A DNA stretch of 64,000 nt from Micromonospora matsumotoense (GCF_900091525.1 NZ_FMCU01000001.1:372001-436000); one strand, 5' to 3'. Counted from the first letter of the stretch, positions 19,351 through 30,021 are shown. Numbers and translations: made by a program. Notes: generated from the sequence alone by a model not told the origin.

Positions 19351-20879
19351 CAGCGTCTCCTCTCGCTCGCCGGCCCGCCCCGGGTCCGGTCCTGCCGGAC
19401 GCCGCGCGGTACGGCCTGATCGTCGGGTCGCCGCCCGCGCGCCCGGGGTACGGACCCCGGGGCAGCCGGCGGCGGTGCCGGTCGGCTCCGCGCGCCGGGA
19501 AGCGGCGGCAACGGGGCCCAGACTAGTCGGACCCATCGGGCGGGCGGACGGGCGTGCAGGGCTCGGGCCGCGTCGGGTTCGGCGCGGGCGAAGGAGGCGA
19601 GCATGCCCACCGCCGCCAGGGTGACGACCAGGGCGCTGCCGCCGTCGGAGATGAACGGCAGCGGCACGCCGGTCAGCGGCAGCAGCTTGGTCACCCCACC
19701 GACGTTGATCACCGCCTGGCCGGCCAGCCAGGCGGTGACGGCGGTGGCGGCGAGCCGGCGGAACGGGTCGGCGACCCGGCGGGCGATCCGCAGCCCGGTG
19801 TAGGCCAGCACGGCGAAGAGCACCAGGATGACGGTGCAGCCGACCACGCCCAACTCCTCGGCGATGACGGCGAAGATGAAGTCGTTGTGGGCGGCCGGCA
19901 GCCAACCGAACTTGAGGCTGCCCTTGCCCAGCCCGACGCCGAACCAGCCGCCGTGCTCGATGGCGTTGCGGGCCTGGACCATCTGCCAGCAGGCGTCCTC
20001 GACGCACTTGGCCGGGTCCGGCGTGTCGAGGAACGAGGTGAGCCGGGCCAGCCGGTAGTTGTCCTGGCCGCGCGCCCCGGAGCCGGCCCCGAGCGAGGCC
20101 ACCGCGACCAGCAGGCCGATGCCGGCCAGGCCGACCGCGGAGAGGGCGGCGAAGACCCGCAGCCGCACCCCGGCCGCCCAGAGCAGCCCGACCACGATGG
20201 CCAGCAGGCAGAGCATGCTGCCCAGGTCGTTGTAGCCGACCAGCACGAAGAGCAGCCCGACCACCGGGAACAGCGGGGTGGCCAGTTCCTTCCACCAACC
20301 CAGCGCCGCACCCTTGCGGGCCACCACGTGCGCGCCCCAGAGCACCAGCGCCAGTTTGGCCAGTTCGGCGGGCTGCACCTGGATCGGCCCGAGATAGAGC
20401 CAGAGCAGGTTGGCCCGCAGCGGCCCGAGGGACTCCAACCCGAACAGCGCGTCCAGGGCCACCAGCAGGTTGAGCACCAGCAGCAGCACCACGGCACCCC
20501 CGAGCAGGGGCCGGCCCAGCGAGCGGAAGGTGCTGGCCGGCAGCCGCTGGCAGGCCCAGAACGCGACGATGCCGATCACCGCGAAGATCGCCTGCTTGGT
20601 CACCGAGGCGGCGGCGTCGCCGGCCTCGGCGTAGTCCCGCACGCTGGTCGCCGAGAAGACCATGGTCAGGCCGATCAGCAGCAGCAGGCCGGCGCTGGAC
20701 AGCAGCAGGTAGTAGGAGGCCAGCGGGCGGGCCAGCAGGCCGCGCAGCGCCGCCAGGCCACCGGCCGGGTCCAGCCCGGCCCTCCCCGCCGGCGGATCGG
20801 CGGTACGCCCCGCGCCCGCGACCCGCCGTGGCTGGGTCTGCGCCGTCGTGCCGGTGCTGGTGCCTCGGTCCTCCCCCAC
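19350..20879 (-). CDS. ftsW: SEDS peptidoglycan glycosyltransferase FtsW
   Basis: About 509 residues, with a cytoplasmic N-terminus of 55-60 residues and ten hydrophobic segments. SEDS signatures include MVFSATSVR, IQPAELAK-like QVQPAELAKLALVLW, NDLGSMLCL, HNDFIFAVIAEELG and TGVPLPFISDGGSALV. It polymerises glycan strands at the septum with FtsI. A Pro/Arg-rich C-terminal tail of about 70 residues follows the last helix. GTG 20879 (VGEDRGTSTG) is the best start seen; the 5' end is less certain than the rest. murD, normally just upstream, is absent. Confidence 0.93.
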   Translation of the reverse strand: MGEDRGTSTGTTAQTQPRRVAGAGRTADPPAGRAGLDPAGGLAALRGLLARPLASYYLLLSSAGLLLLIGLTMVFSATSVRDYAEAGDAAASVTKQAIFAVIGIVAFWACQRLPASTFRSLGRPLLGGAVVLLLVLNLLVALDALFGLESLGPLRANLLWLYLGPIQVQPAELAKLALVLWGAHVVARKGAALGWWKELATPLFPVVGLLFVLVGYNDLGSMLCLLAIVVGLLWAAGVRLRVFAALSAVGLAGIGLLVAVASLGAGSGARGQDNYRLARLTSFLDTPDPAKCVEDACWQMVQARNAIEHGGWFGVGLGKGSLKFGWLPAAHNDFIFAVIAEELGVVGCTVILVLFAVLAYTGLRIARRVADPFRRLAATAVTAWLAGQAVINVGGVTKLLPLTGVPLPFISDGGSALVVTLAAVGMLASFARAEPDAARALHARPPARWVRLVWAPLPPLPGARSRPAPPPAAPGSVPRARGRRPDDQAVPRGVRQDRTRGGPASERRR

Positions 20880-20952
20880 CCGCCCATCATCGCCGCTGCG
20901 GGCGGCCCGTTCCGGCCGTTCCCCCCGGTCGGCGTGTCGAAATGCGGAACAG

Positions 20953-20976
20953 GGGCCCCTCCGGTAGGAGGAGCCC
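20953..20976. repeat. Hairpin resembling the AAGGGGCCC-type dispersed repeat
   Basis: Inverted repeat GGGCCCCTCC / GGAGGAGCCC with a GGTA loop and one mismatch. It lies in the 173-bp gap 20880-21052 between mraY and ftsW, where murD is expected. The composition and the single GGGGCCC/GAGCCC mismatch resemble the larger repeat at 37130-37174. It may be a decayed member of the same family. Confidence 0.4.
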
Positions 20977-21052
20977 GCGTCCGTGGTCGTCCGGCGGCGG
21001 GTCCGGGCCGGCCGGAGCCGGCACGCGGGCCGGCACTGGACCCGGCGCGCGA

Positions 21053-22189
21053 TCAGCCCATGCTGGCCAGGAAGTCGCTGTAGAACAGGCCGAGCGCGAT
21101 GGCCACCCCGATGCCCGCGATGATCCAGAACCGGACCACGATGTTGACCTCGCTCCAGCCGGCCAGCTCGAAGTGGTGCTGGAGCGGGGACATCCGGAAC
21201 ACCCGCTTGCCGGTGGTCCGGAACGAGATGATCTGGATCACCACCGACATCGTGATGATCACGAAGAGCCCGCCGAGGATGGGCAGCAGCAGGATCGTCC
21301 GGGTGGACATCGCCATCCCGGCGATCAGGCCACCGAGGCCCAGCGCGCCGGTGTCGCCCATGAAGATCCGGGCCGGCGAGGTGTTCCACCACAGGAAGCC
21401 CACGCATGCCCCGGCCGCCGCCCCGGCGATCAGCGCGATCTCCAACGGGTCCCGGACGGCGTAGCAGTAGTTGTCCGGGTTGGCGGTGTACGTCGGGTCG
21501 GCGCACCAGTGCCGGTACTGCCAGAACGCGATCAGCGCGTACGCGGCGAGGACCATCACCGACGCGCCGGTGGCCAGCCCGTCCAGGCCGTCGGTGAGGT
21601 TGACCCCGTTGGTCGCCGCCATCACCACCAGGATGATCACGATCACCGAGGCGATCTTGCCGATCTCCAGGGCCGGGATGTCCCGGATGAAGCTCAGCGT
21701 GCTGCTGCCCACGGTCTCGGTGTTGGTCGTCGCGCCGCTGGCGTCGGTCATGCTGCTCGGGAAGTAGAGCGCGACCACCCCGAAGATCGCCCCGACCAGG
21801 ATCTGCCCGAACAGCTTGCCGCGCTTGTTGAGCCCACCGCTGTGCCGCTTGCGCACCTTGAGAAAGTCGTCGATGAAGCCGACCGCCCCGGAGAAGACCA
21901 TCAGCCCCAGCAGCACCAGCGCGGTGATGGTCGGCTCGACCTGGGCGATCTGCGCGTCCGGCAGGGTGGTCAGGGCGAGGTGACCGGCGACGTACGCGAT
22001 CACCGTGGCCAGGATGAAGACCACACCGCCCATCGTCGGTGTGCCCTTCTTGCCCTCGTTGCTGGCCAGCCCGAGGTTCGAGCGGATCGGCTGGCCGGCC
22101 TTGAGCCGGGCGAACACCTTGATCGCGAGCGGGGTGGCCAGCAACGACACCAGGAACGCCACGCCGATGGCGACGATGACCGCCCTCAC
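21053..22189 (-). CDS. mraY: Phospho-MurNAc-pentapeptide translocase MraY
   Basis: 378-residue polytopic enzyme that makes lipid I from UDP-MurNAc-pentapeptide and undecaprenyl phosphate. Signatures: [21 protein letters not shown] (the DD pair, about 110), [15 protein letters not shown] and [15 protein letters not shown] with the catalytic Asp. [13 protein letters not shown] near the C-terminus is also canonical. ATG overlaps the murF stop by four bases. Confidence 0.98.
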   Translation of the reverse strand: MRAVIVAIGVAFLVSLLATPLAIKVFARLKAGQPIRSNLGLASNEGKKGTPTMGGVVFILATVIAYVAGHLALTTLPDAQIAQVEPTITALVLLGLMVFSGAVGFIDDFLKVRKRHSGGLNKRGKLFGQILVGAIFGVVALYFPSSMTDASGATTNTETVGSSTLSFIRDIPALEIGKIASVIVIILVVMAATNGVNLTDGLDGLATGASVMVLAAYALIAFWQYRHWCADPTYTANPDNYCYAVRDPLEIALIAGAAAGACVGFLWWNTSPARIFMGDTGALGLGGLIAGMAMSTRTILLLPILGGLFVIITMSVVIQIISFRTTGKRVFRMSPLQHHFELAGWSEVNIVVRFWIIAGIGVAIALGLFYSDFLASMG

Positions 22190-23604
22190 GCGGCACCCCC
22201 CGCGCCCGCGCCGGCCCCGGCACCGGAGGCGTCGACCCGCAGCGCGTCGGCGACCTCCCAGGTGCGGTACCGGGAGCCCTTCACCAGGACGACGTCTCCC
22301 GGCCGTAGCTCGCTGCGCAGCACCTCGACGGCCGCCGCCTGATCGGTGAGCAGCACCGACTCTCCTCCCCAGTCACTTACCGCTGTCGCGCCCTCGTGGA
22401 TCGGCGCGGCCGGCTCACCCACCACGAGCAGCCGGTCGACACCGAGTTCGGCCGCGAGCCGGCCGACCTCCCGGTGCCCCTCGTCCTCGTACTCGCCCAG
22501 CTCGGCCATGTAGCCCAGCGCGGCGAACGTCCGCCCACCCCGGTCCATCCCGGCCAGCGCGCGCAACGCCACCGCCGTCGAGGCCGGATTGGCGTTGTAC
22601 GAGTCGTCGATCACGGTCACCCCGTCGGGACGCGCGAAGACGTCCATCCGGCGGGTGGAGACCAGCCCCAGGTCGCCCAGGGCCGCCGCCAGCTCGGCCA
22701 GCGGCATGCCCAGCTCGCGGGCGACCGCCGCCGCGGCGAGCGAGTTGGAGACCTGGTGCCGGCCGGTCAGGCCGAGCCGCACCGGCGCGGTCCCCTCCGG
22801 GGTGACCAACGTGTACGACGGCCGACCCCGCCCGTCCAGGGTGACCTCCACCGCGCGGACGTCGGCGTCGGCGGACTCGCCGTAGCGGACCACCCGGGCG
22901 GCGGTGCGGGACGCCATCGCGGCGACCAGCGGGTCGTCGGCGTTGAGCACGGCCAGCCCCTCGGCCGGCAGCGCCTCCACCAGCTCCCCCTTGGCCAGGG
23001 CGATGTTCTCCACCGAACCGAACTCGCCCAGGTGCGCGACCCCGACGTTGAGCACCACCGAGATCTGCGGCGGCACCACGTCGCAGAGGTAACGGACGTG
23101 CCCGACGCCCCGGGCGCCCTTCTCCATCACCAGGTACCTGGTCTGCGCGGTGGCCTGCAACGCGGTGTACGGGTGGCCCAGCTCGTTGTTGAACGACCCG
23201 GGCGGGGCCACCGTCGGGCCGAGCCGGACGGCGAGCTGGGCGATCAGGTCCTTGGTGGTGGTCTTGCCCGACGAACCGGTCAGCCCGATCACGGTGAGTC
23301 CGGGCAGCCGGTCCACCACGGTCCGGGCCAGCCGGCCCAGCGCGGCCAGCGCGTCGTCCACCAGCACCATCGGCACCCCGGGTAGCTCCCGGGTGCCGAG
23401 CACCGCCACCGCGCCGTCGGCGACCGCACCCGCGGCGTAGTCGTGTCCGTCGACCCGCTCGCCGGGGAAGGCGACGAAGAGCGCCCCGGCGACGACCTTG
23501 CGGGAGTCGAACTCGACCGGACCGGTGACCCGGGCGGCCGGGTCGGCGGCGTGCAGTCGACCACCGACCGCCGAGGCGACCTCGGCCAGGCTCAGCGGGA
23601 TCAC
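22186..23604 (-). CDS. murF: UDP-MurNAc-tripeptide--D-alanyl-D-alanine ligase
   Basis: 472-residue Mur ligase adding D-Ala-D-Ala. The ATP loop is [14 protein letters not shown] (about 108-121), the MurF-type block [11 protein letters not shown] follows, and [16 protein letters not shown] marks the C-domain. The C-terminus ends in a Gly-Ala run. GTG 23604 overlaps the murE stop as GTGA, so translation is coupled to murE. Confidence 0.97.
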   Translation of the reverse strand: MIPLSLAEVASAVGGRLHAADPAARVTGPVEFDSRKVVAGALFVAFPGERVDGHDYAAGAVADGAVAVLGTRELPGVPMVLVDDALAALGRLARTVVDRLPGLTVIGLTGSSGKTTTKDLIAQLAVRLGPTVAPPGSFNNELGHPYTALQATAQTRYLVMEKGARGVGHVRYLCDVVPPQISVVLNVGVAHLGEFGSVENIALAKGELVEALPAEGLAVLNADDPLVAAMASRTAARVVRYGESADADVRAVEVTLDGRGRPSYTLVTPEGTAPVRLGLTGRHQVSNSLAAAAVARELGMPLAELAAALGDLGLVSTRRMDVFARPDGVTVIDDSYNANPASTAVALRALAGMDRGGRTFAALGYMAELGEYEDEGHREVGRLAAELGVDRLLVVGEPAAPIHEGATAVSDWGGESVLLTDQAAAVEVLRSELRPGDVVLVKGSRYRTWEVADALRVDASGAGAGAGAGGAA

Positions 23605-25124
23605 CGCTGACCCGCCAGGTCGCCGAAGCGGACGCGCAGCGCCTCCGCCAACTCGGTGCGGTCGTCGAACGGGTGCACCTGGCCGGCGATCTCCTGACCC
23701 CGTTCGTGTCCCTTGCCGAGCAGCGCCACCACGTCCCCCGGCTCGGCCAGCCGCACCGCCTCGGCGATCGCCTCCCGCCGGCCCGGCACCTCGATGACCT
23801 CGGCGGCGGCGTCGGCCCCGTACGCCCCGGCCAACACCTCGGCCCGGATCGTCGCCGGGTCCTCGGTACGCGGGTTGTCGTCGGTCACCAGCACCACGTC
23901 GGCGCCCCGGGCGGCGGCGGCACCCATCACCGGCCGCTTGCCCCGGTCCCGGTCGCCACCGGCGCCGATGACGCAGATCAACCGGCCGGCGCCGGTGGCG
24001 CGCAGCGCGGCCAGGGCGGCCACCACGGCGTCGGTCTTGTGCGCGTAGTCGACCACCCCGCGCACCGGCGCGTCCCCGCTGACCAGTTCCAACCGGCCGG
24101 GCACCCCGCCACAGGCGGCCACCCCGGCGGCGGCGGTCACCGGGTCGACCCCGGCGGCGACCAGGCAGGCGACGGCGAGCAGCGCGTTCGCCACGTTGTG
24201 CCGGCCGGGCAGGGCCACCCCGGCGGGCAGGACCAGGTCGTCGGGGCCGTGCGCGGTGAAGCGCTGGGCGTAGCCCTCGCCGCCGACCCGGTCGGCCCAC
24301 CAGGTGGCGGTCGGGTCGCCGGCCGCCGAGTAGCTGACCGTCGCCGGGCGGAACAGCGGGCGCAGGGCCGCGTCGTCGTGGTTGAGCACCTCGACCCGGC
24401 AGCGCCCGTCGAACAGCTTCGCCTTGGCGGCGAAGTAGTCGGCCGAGTCGGCGTGGAAGTCGAGGTGGTCGGAGCCGAAGTTGGTGTAGCCGCCCACGGC
24501 GAACCGGACCCCGCCGACCCGGCCCATCGCCAGGGCGTGACTGGACACCTCCATGACCACCGCGGTCACCCCGCGCTCGCGTGCGGCGGCGAGCAGGGCG
24601 TGCAGGTCGGTGGCCTCCGGGGTGGTCCGGACGCTGTCGATCACCAGGTCGCCCAGCCGGGTCTCCACCGTGCCGATCAGGCCGGTGACGTGGCCGGCGG
24701 CGCGCAGCCCGGACTCGATCAGGTAGGCGGTGGAGGTCTTGCCGGCGGTGCCGGTCACCCCGATCACGGTGAGTCCGTCGGTCGGGTCGCCGTAGACCGC
24801 GGCCGCCAGCTCGCCCAGCACGGCCCGCGGGTCGGGCGTCACCAGGACGGGCAGCCCGGTCGCGCCGGCCGCCGCCGCACCGGACGGGTCGGTCAGCACG
24901 GCCACCGCACCGGCCGCGGCGGCACCGGCGGCGAACTCCGCGCCGTGCCGACGGGCGCCGGGCAGCGCGGCGTACAGGTCGCCGGGGCGGACCTCCTGGC
25001 TGGCGTGGGTCACCCCGGTCACGACCAGCTCGGCGGCGTCTGCCGGCGGCGCTACGGCGAGCCGGTCGGCGAGGTCGCCGATCCGGACTCCGGGCACGGT
25101 ACGGGGGCGTGGATTGCCGGGCAC
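23601..25124 (-). CDS. murE: UDP-MurNAc-tripeptide synthetase (meso-diaminopimelate adding)
   Basis: About 507 residues. ATP loop VTGTAGKTSTAYL (about 123-135), and the DNPRTE motif (about 415) that selects meso-diaminopimelate as third residue, as expected for a type II actinomycete wall. HxxD-like NFGSDHLDFH and GKGHERGQEI complete the family pattern. GTG 25124 (VPGNPRPRTVPG) is preferred; GTG 25163 would add 13 residues. The GTGA overlap couples it to murF. Confidence 0.95.
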   Translation of the reverse strand: MPGNPRPRTVPGVRIGDLADRLAVAPPADAAELVVTGVTHASQEVRPGDLYAALPGARRHGAEFAAGAAAAGAVAVLTDPSGAAAAGATGLPVLVTPDPRAVLGELAAAVYGDPTDGLTVIGVTGTAGKTSTAYLIESGLRAAGHVTGLIGTVETRLGDLVIDSVRTTPEATDLHALLAAARERGVTAVVMEVSSHALAMGRVGGVRFAVGGYTNFGSDHLDFHADSADYFAAKAKLFDGRCRVEVLNHDDAALRPLFRPATVSYSAAGDPTATWWADRVGGEGYAQRFTAHGPDDLVLPAGVALPGRHNVANALLAVACLVAAGVDPVTAAAGVAACGGVPGRLELVSGDAPVRGVVDYAHKTDAVVAALAALRATGAGRLICVIGAGGDRDRGKRPVMGAAAARGADVVLVTDDNPRTEDPATIRAEVLAGAYGADAAAEVIEVPGRREAIAEAVRLAEPGDVVALLGKGHERGQEIAGQVHPFDDRTELAEALRVRFGDLAGQR

Positions 25125-25215
25125 GGCGTCAGACCCTACCCGGTCGTCCGGTTCCGGCCGCACAGCCGCCCCGGTGGTTCGTCGGCACTCACCGATGATG
25201 TCCCGCCGTTCCCGG

Positions 25216-27504
25216 TCAGCGCGGAAAGACCTCGAAGTTGGGGGATTTCCCGCGCGACGGCGGGACCCGGTAGTGACGCAGCGTGAAGCCCATCATCTCG
25301 CGGAACGCCGGTGCGACGACCGCGCCGCCACCGCCCTCGGGGTTCCACACGAAGACCGCCACCACGTACCGGGGTGCCTCGGCGGGGGCCATCCCGATGA
25401 ACGACCCCACCTCGCCGGGCTGCTGCTTGCCGTCGACGTAGCGCAGGCCGGTGCCGGTCTTGCCGGCGATCCGGTAGCCGGGCACCGCGGCGGCCCGGCC
25501 GGTCGCGCCGTCGACGGTGGTGACCGCCTCCAGCAGGGTGCGCAGCGCGGCGGCGTTCTGCGGGCTGAGCACCGAACGGGTGACCGGGGCGGCGGAGGGG
25601 GTGCGCTTGCCGTCCGCCCCGACCACCTCCTTGATCAGGTGCGGCTGCACGTAGGTGCCGTCGTTGGCGATGGTGGCGTACGCGGCGGCCATCTGCAGCG
25701 GGGTGGCGTCGACGCTGTGCCCGATCGGCACCGACCCGTACGACGAACCGCTCCACTGGTCGGCCGGGAGCAGCCGCCCGGACGCCTCGCCGGGCATCCC
25801 CTCGCCGGTGGGCTGGCCCAACCCGAACCGCTTCTGGTAGTCGATCAGCCGGTCCGGGCCGAGCCGGTCGCCGATCTCGATGGTGCCGACGTTGGACGAG
25901 TAGGCCAGCATCCCGGCCACGCTCAGCTTCTTGCCCTCGGCCGGGTGGGTGTCCCGGAAGGTCACCCCACCCCTGGTGACGGTGTTCGCGACCGGCCAGG
26001 CGCTGTCCGGGGTGATGACCCCCTCCTGCAGGGCCGCGCCGTAGGTGATCGCCTTGTGCACCGAGCCCGGGTCGACCACGAAGCTGGTGGCCGCGTCCTC
26101 CCGGTCGGTGGGTCGGCTCTGCTCCGGCGTGGCCGCGTTGTAGGTGGGGTTGCTGGCCTGGGCCAGCACGTCACCGGTCTTGGCGTCGAGCACCACGGCC
26201 GCGCCGATCGCGCCCCGGGTCTGCGCCATCTGCCGGCTGAGGATCTGCTGCACCTGGAACTGGAGGTCTCGGTCGATGGTGAGCACCAGCGAGCTGCCCG
26301 GCTTGGGGGCGGTGGTCTGGCTGTAGCCGCCGGGGATCGCCGCGTTCAGGTCGCCCGCGCCGGCCTCGTAGACCCACCGGCCGTCCTGCCCCCGCAGCAG
26401 GTCGTCGTAGCGGGCCTCCAACCCCTCCAGGCCGTCCAGGTCCAGACTGGTGAAGCCGACCAGGTTGGCGGCGAGGTCGCCGCCGGGCACCTCGCGACGC
26501 TCGTCGCGGTGGGTGCCGATGCCGGCGAGGTCGAGCGCCTCGATCTGCTTGGCCCGGGCGATGTCGACACCCCGGGCCAGGTAGCGGAACTGGAGTTCGC
26601 CCTGGCGCTTCATCTTCTCGGCCAGTTCGGAGACGGGGACGCCGAGCAGCGGGGAGAGCAGCTTCGCGGTCTCCGTCCGGTCCTTGACCATCGTCGGGTC
26701 GGCGAAGACGTACCGTGCCTCGATGCTGCGGGCCAGCGGGGCGCCGGTGCGGTCCTCGATCGACCCGCGCGGGGCCGGCAGGTCGATCCGGCTGAGCCGG
26801 TTGCCGACGCCACCGCCGGCGTACGCCGGGGTGTCCACGGCCTGCAGGACGACCAGCCGGATGCCGATCACGGCGAAGACCGCCAGCACGAGCACGGTGC
26901 CCAGCCGCAGCCGGCGACGCGGTTCGGCCAGCTTCGGCGGGCGGCGCGGCTTGCGCACCGGTCGCCGGCCGGCGGGCCGGTCGGTACGGCGGGGCGCCTC
27001 GGTGCGGCGCGGGGCACCCCGGCCGGGCGTGTCGGTGCGACGCGGGGGGGTGCGGCCGGGGCGACGGCGCGGCGCGGGCGGCTCGGCGAACTCGTCGTCG
27101 TCGGGGGCGGCCCGGGGCGGCACGGTCCGGATGACACCGGTGCGCCTGGTCGGGGCGGCCTCCCGGCGGCCGGCCCGGTTGGCGACGGCCCGACCGCCGT
27201 CGAGCACCTGGAGGGCGGGGCGGAACGGGTCGCCGGACCGGCCGGCCCGGGGGGTACGCCGCTGCCCGCCCCGTTCCTCGCTGCTCTCCCGGATGGTCCG
27301 GCCCCGTGGCGTGTACGCCCGCGCGTCGGAGATCCCCCCGACGTCCCCGGCCCGGGGCTCCCCGGTGCGGGACTCCCCCGTGCGCGGTCCGGTGGCGGGT
27401 GGCTCACCGGTCCGTGGCTCACCGCCCCGGGCGGTCCCACCACGAACCGCACCGCGCCGGGAGCCTGTGGCGTCCCGGCGCGGTTCGTCCGATCTCGGTG
27501 GCAC
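25216..27504 (-). CDS. ftsI: Septal transpeptidase FtsI (class B PBP)
   Basis: 762-residue penicillin-binding protein. A long cytoplasmic N-terminus of about 205 residues is rich in Arg, Pro and Thr and precedes a single membrane helix (about 207-227). The pedestal domain begins LSRIDLPAPRGSIEDRTG. The transpeptidase motifs are SVHK (Ser about 480), SSN (about 533) and KTGTG (about 678). It cross-links septal peptidoglycan with FtsW. The cytoplasmic region is far longer than in the model enzymes and may be a docking region. ATG 27504; ftsL ends five bases upstream. Confidence 0.95.
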   Translation of the reverse strand: MPPRSDEPRRDATGSRRGAVRGGTARGGEPRTGEPPATGPRTGESRTGEPRAGDVGGISDARAYTPRGRTIRESSEERGGQRRTPRAGRSGDPFRPALQVLDGGRAVANRAGRREAAPTRRTGVIRTVPPRAAPDDDEFAEPPAPRRRPGRTPPRRTDTPGRGAPRRTEAPRRTDRPAGRRPVRKPRRPPKLAEPRRRLRLGTVLVLAVFAVIGIRLVVLQAVDTPAYAGGGVGNRLSRIDLPAPRGSIEDRTGAPLARSIEARYVFADPTMVKDRTETAKLLSPLLGVPVSELAEKMKRQGELQFRYLARGVDIARAKQIEALDLAGIGTHRDERREVPGGDLAANLVGFTSLDLDGLEGLEARYDDLLRGQDGRWVYEAGAGDLNAAIPGGYSQTTAPKPGSSLVLTIDRDLQFQVQQILSRQMAQTRGAIGAAVVLDAKTGDVLAQASNPTYNAATPEQSRPTDREDAATSFVVDPGSVHKAITYGAALQEGVITPDSAWPVANTVTRGGVTFRDTHPAEGKKLSVAGMLAYSSNVGTIEIGDRLGPDRLIDYQKRFGLGQPTGEGMPGEASGRLLPADQWSGSSYGSVPIGHSVDATPLQMAAAYATIANDGTYVQPHLIKEVVGADGKRTPSAAPVTRSVLSPQNAAALRTLLEAVTTVDGATGRAAAVPGYRIAGKTGTGLRYVDGKQQPGEVGSFIGMAPAEAPRYVVAVFVWNPEGGGGAVVAPAFREMMGFTLRHYRVPPSRGKSPNFEVFPR

Positions 27505-27508
27505 GGGT

Positions 27509-28105
27509 CTACCCCCCGTTGCCCTGCTGGCTGGTGATCGCCGGCTGCCCGTCGGCCGGTTGCGGCACGCCGATCAGCCGACCGTCCGGCAGCCGGATGT
27601 ACGCCGGTTCGCCCGCCTCGACCAGGCCCAGCTTGCGGGCTTCGGCGGTCAGGTTGCCCGGCTCCTTGGCCTCCTCGATCTCCTTCTCCAACTGCTGCTG
27701 GTCGACGTCGAGGCGGGCCTGCTGCTGCTGGAGCTGCTGGAGCTTGAAGGCGTTCTCGTTGATCTTGGTGTTGACCGCGAGGATGCCCAGCACCCCGCCG
27801 ACCACGAGCACCACGATCAGCGCCGCGAACGGCGCCCGGGGCACCCGGACCGGCGGCGGCGGCGCCACCCGCAGCCGGGGTGACCCGGTGCCGGTGGTCC
27901 GGGTGGCCGGCTGCTCTGCCGGCCGCAGCGCGGCGCTGCCCTGGGTGGGGAACTCGCGCGCCCCCCGGCGAGCCTCCCCCTGCTGACCGGCGAGGTCCGC
28001 CGGCGTCGCGGTGCGGTTCGTGCGCTGCGCCGTGGTCCGGCCCCCCGACCGCGGTGCGCGCTGCCCGACGGCCGCGTCGCGGCCGTCACGCTTGTTGACG
28101 TTCAT
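27509..28105 (-). CDS. ftsL: FtsL-like septum formation protein
   Basis: 198-residue bitopic protein in the ftsL position between rsmH and ftsI. A charged cytoplasmic part (1-90) is followed by one membrane helix (about 92-111, [20 protein letters not shown]) and then a Gln/Leu-rich coiled coil (about 112-147, [20 protein letters not shown]). A short motif [19 protein letters not shown] matches the DivIC/FtsL-type C-terminus. Its start overlaps the rsmH stop by four bases. Confidence 0.9.
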   Translation of the reverse strand: MNVNKRDGRDAAVGQRAPRSGGRTTAQRTNRTATPADLAGQQGEARRGAREFPTQGSAALRPAEQPATRTTGTGSPRLRVAPPPPVRVPRAPFAALIVVLVVGGVLGILAVNTKINENAFKLQQLQQQQARLDVDQQQLEKEIEEAKEPGNLTAEARKLGLVEAGEPAYIRLPDGRLIGVPQPADGQPAITSQQGNGG

Positions 28106-29211
28106 GTCCCCTCCCCCTGTTCGTCCGTCCTGCCGTCCCCCGGTGACGACCCCAGATCCACTGTGGGACCCGCCGTCGACACCGTTTCCGGTTGGTGCGT
28201 CGCCCTGGCCCGTCGGCGGGACCGTTCGCGGTCGGTCCGCCCCTGCTGCCCGGTGGCCGGGTCGAGTCGCTCCGCCGCCCGCAACCGGACCGATGCGGCC
28301 CGCGGGTTCGCGGTGACCTCCGCCTCCCCGGCGAGTTCGGCGCCCCGGCTGAGCAGCCGGAACGTCGGACCCGACCCGGGCAGCTCCACCGGGAGGTCGA
28401 CCGGGCCCTTACTGCGGACTCGGTCGGCGAGCGCCTGCTTGGTGAGCCGGTCCTCCAACGAGTGGTAGGACAGGACCACCATGCGGCCGCCCACATCGAG
28501 CGTGTCGAGGGCGGCCGGCAGCGCCGTCTCCAGCACTGCCAGTTCCCTGTTTACCTCGATCCGTAAAGCCTGAAACGTTCTCTTGGCCGGGTGTCCCCCG
28601 GTTCGTCGTGCTGGTGCCGGAATGCTCTCCCTGACCAGTTCGGCCAGCCGGGCCGAGGACGTGATCCGGCCCCGCTCCCGCTCCCGCAGGACCGCCGAGG
28701 CGATCCGGCCGGCGAACTTCTCCTCGCCGTAGACCCGCAGCACCCGGGCCAGATCAGGGTGGGAGTAGCTGTTGACCACCTCTTCGGCGGTCACCCCCCG
28801 GGTCTGGTCCATCCGCATGTCCAGCGGCGCGTCCTGGGCATAGGCGAACCCGCGGTCGGGCGCGTCGAGCTGCAGCGAGGAGACACCCAGGTCGAACAGC
28901 ACCCCGTCGATGCCCGGATAGCCGAGCCGCGCCACCACCTCGGGCAGTTCGTCGTAGACGGCGTGCTCCAGGTGGATCCGGTCGGCGAACCGGGCCAGCC
29001 GGACCCGGGCGTGCGCCAGGGCCTCGGTGTCCCGGTCCAGGCCGATCAGCACCGTGTGCGGATGCCGTTCCAGCACCGCCTCGGCGTGCCCGGCCAGACC
29101 CAGCGTGGCATCGACGTGGACCGTCCGGCCGCCCCGGTCCAGCGCGGGGGCCAGCAGCTCGAGACACCGCTCGAGCAGCACCGGCACGTGCGTGCCGCGT
29201 AGCTCCCCCAT
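28102..29211 (-). CDS. rsmH: 16S rRNA (cytosine-1402 N4) methyltransferase
   Basis: 369-residue SAM-dependent enzyme (MraW). [15 protein letters not shown] opens the protein, and the SAM loop is [16 protein letters not shown] (about 32-47). [27 protein letters not shown] and [15 protein letters not shown] are also canonical. The tail of about 60 residues is low-complexity. ATG 29211 is chosen at the conserved N-terminus, with GGGGG just upstream; open frame continues to 29415 without family character. The gap to mraZ, 29212-29418, holds no gene. Confidence 0.96.
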   Translation of the reverse strand: MGELRGTHVPVLLERCLELLAPALDRGGRTVHVDATLGLAGHAEAVLERHPHTVLIGLDRDTEALAHARVRLARFADRIHLEHAVYDELPEVVARLGYPGIDGVLFDLGVSSLQLDAPDRGFAYAQDAPLDMRMDQTRGVTAEEVVNSYSHPDLARVLRVYGEEKFAGRIASAVLRERERGRITSSARLAELVRESIPAPARRTGGHPAKRTFQALRIEVNRELAVLETALPAALDTLDVGGRMVVLSYHSLEDRLTKQALADRVRSKGPVDLPVELPGSGPTFRLLSRGAELAGEAEVTANPRAASVRLRAAERLDPATGQQGRTDRERSRRRARATHQPETVSTAGPTVDLGSSPGDGRTDEQGEGT

Positions 29212-29418
29212 GTCGACCCCCACTGTGGAAATAGTTCTTCGTGTCGCGCTCTGCTCGTCGGACGACGTCGTGCCGTCGTACCGCCAGATCCCCATCCGCT
29301 CCCGCTCCGGCCCCGGGCCACGGCCCGGGGTGGAGATCGTGCCCCTGGCACCGGGGAAGGGGCGCCAGGAACTCGAAAGCGGCTGGAGATCTCGCAGTAC
29401 GTCGGGCGTCGCCACGCC

Positions 29419-29850
29419 CTACAGACCGCCGGGCAGCACCCCCTCCTCGATGTCGGCGAAGTCGTCTTCGCTCTCGGCGAGGTAGGTCTCCCAGGCCGCC
29501 CGGTCCCAGACCTCCACCCGGGTGCTCGCCCCGATCACCACCAGGTCCCGGTCGAGCGCGGCGTACGACCGGAGGTGGGCGGGGATGGTGACCCGGCCCT
29601 GCTTGTCGGGGACCTCGTCGTGCGCGCTGGCGAAGAAGACCCGGCTGTAGGCCCGGGCCGCCTTGTTCGTCATCGGCTGCGCGCGCAACTGGTCGGCGAT
29701 CCGCTGGAACTCGGGCGTGGGGAAGACGTAGAGACAGCGATCCTGTCCTTTGGTGATCACGACACCCCCCGCCAGTTCGTCCCGGAACTTGGCCGGAAGG
29801 ATCAACCGGCCCTTTTCGTCCAGGCGCGGAGTGTGGGTGCCGAGAAACAT
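29419..29850 (-). CDS. mraZ: Transcriptional regulator MraZ
   Basis: 143-residue protein with two SpoVT-AbrB DNA-binding repeats (about 5-47 and 76-119), [20 protein letters not shown] and [17 protein letters not shown]. MraZ binds three or four GTGGAG-type direct repeats upstream of its own operon. Such repeats are present at 29934-29959, about 84 bases before the start. It is the first gene of the dcw cluster here. Confidence 0.97.
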   Translation of the reverse strand: MFLGTHTPRLDEKGRLILPAKFRDELAGGVVITKGQDRCLYVFPTPEFQRIADQLRAQPMTNKAARAYSRVFFASAHDEVPDKQGRVTIPAHLRSYAALDRDLVVIGASTRVEVWDRAAWETYLAESEDDFADIEEGVLPGGL

Positions 29851-29933
29851 CGGCCCAACCCCCTCGCCCTGAGCGGCGTTCGCGGCGCCGCTGACCCCCT
29901 GGGCCGGTGGGCCCTCCCGGCCTCACCAATGCG

Positions 29934-29959
29934 CCCCACTCTACTCCACTTCCCTCCAC
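29934..29959 (-). promoter_or_regulatory. MraZ operator of the dcw cluster
   Basis: On the minus strand three hexamers, GTGGAG, GTGGAG and GTGGGG, occur at exact 10-bp intervals (29959-29954, 29949-29944, 29939-29934). This is the known layout of MraZ boxes, where the ring-shaped regulator contacts successive repeats on one face of the helix. Autoregulation of mraZ and its operon is expected from family knowledge. Confidence 0.85.
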
Positions 29960-30021
29960 CTGCAACCAGAATCGCCCGCCCGGCGCGTCGCCGTCGCGGC
30001 TAAAACCGCACGTCAGAGCCG

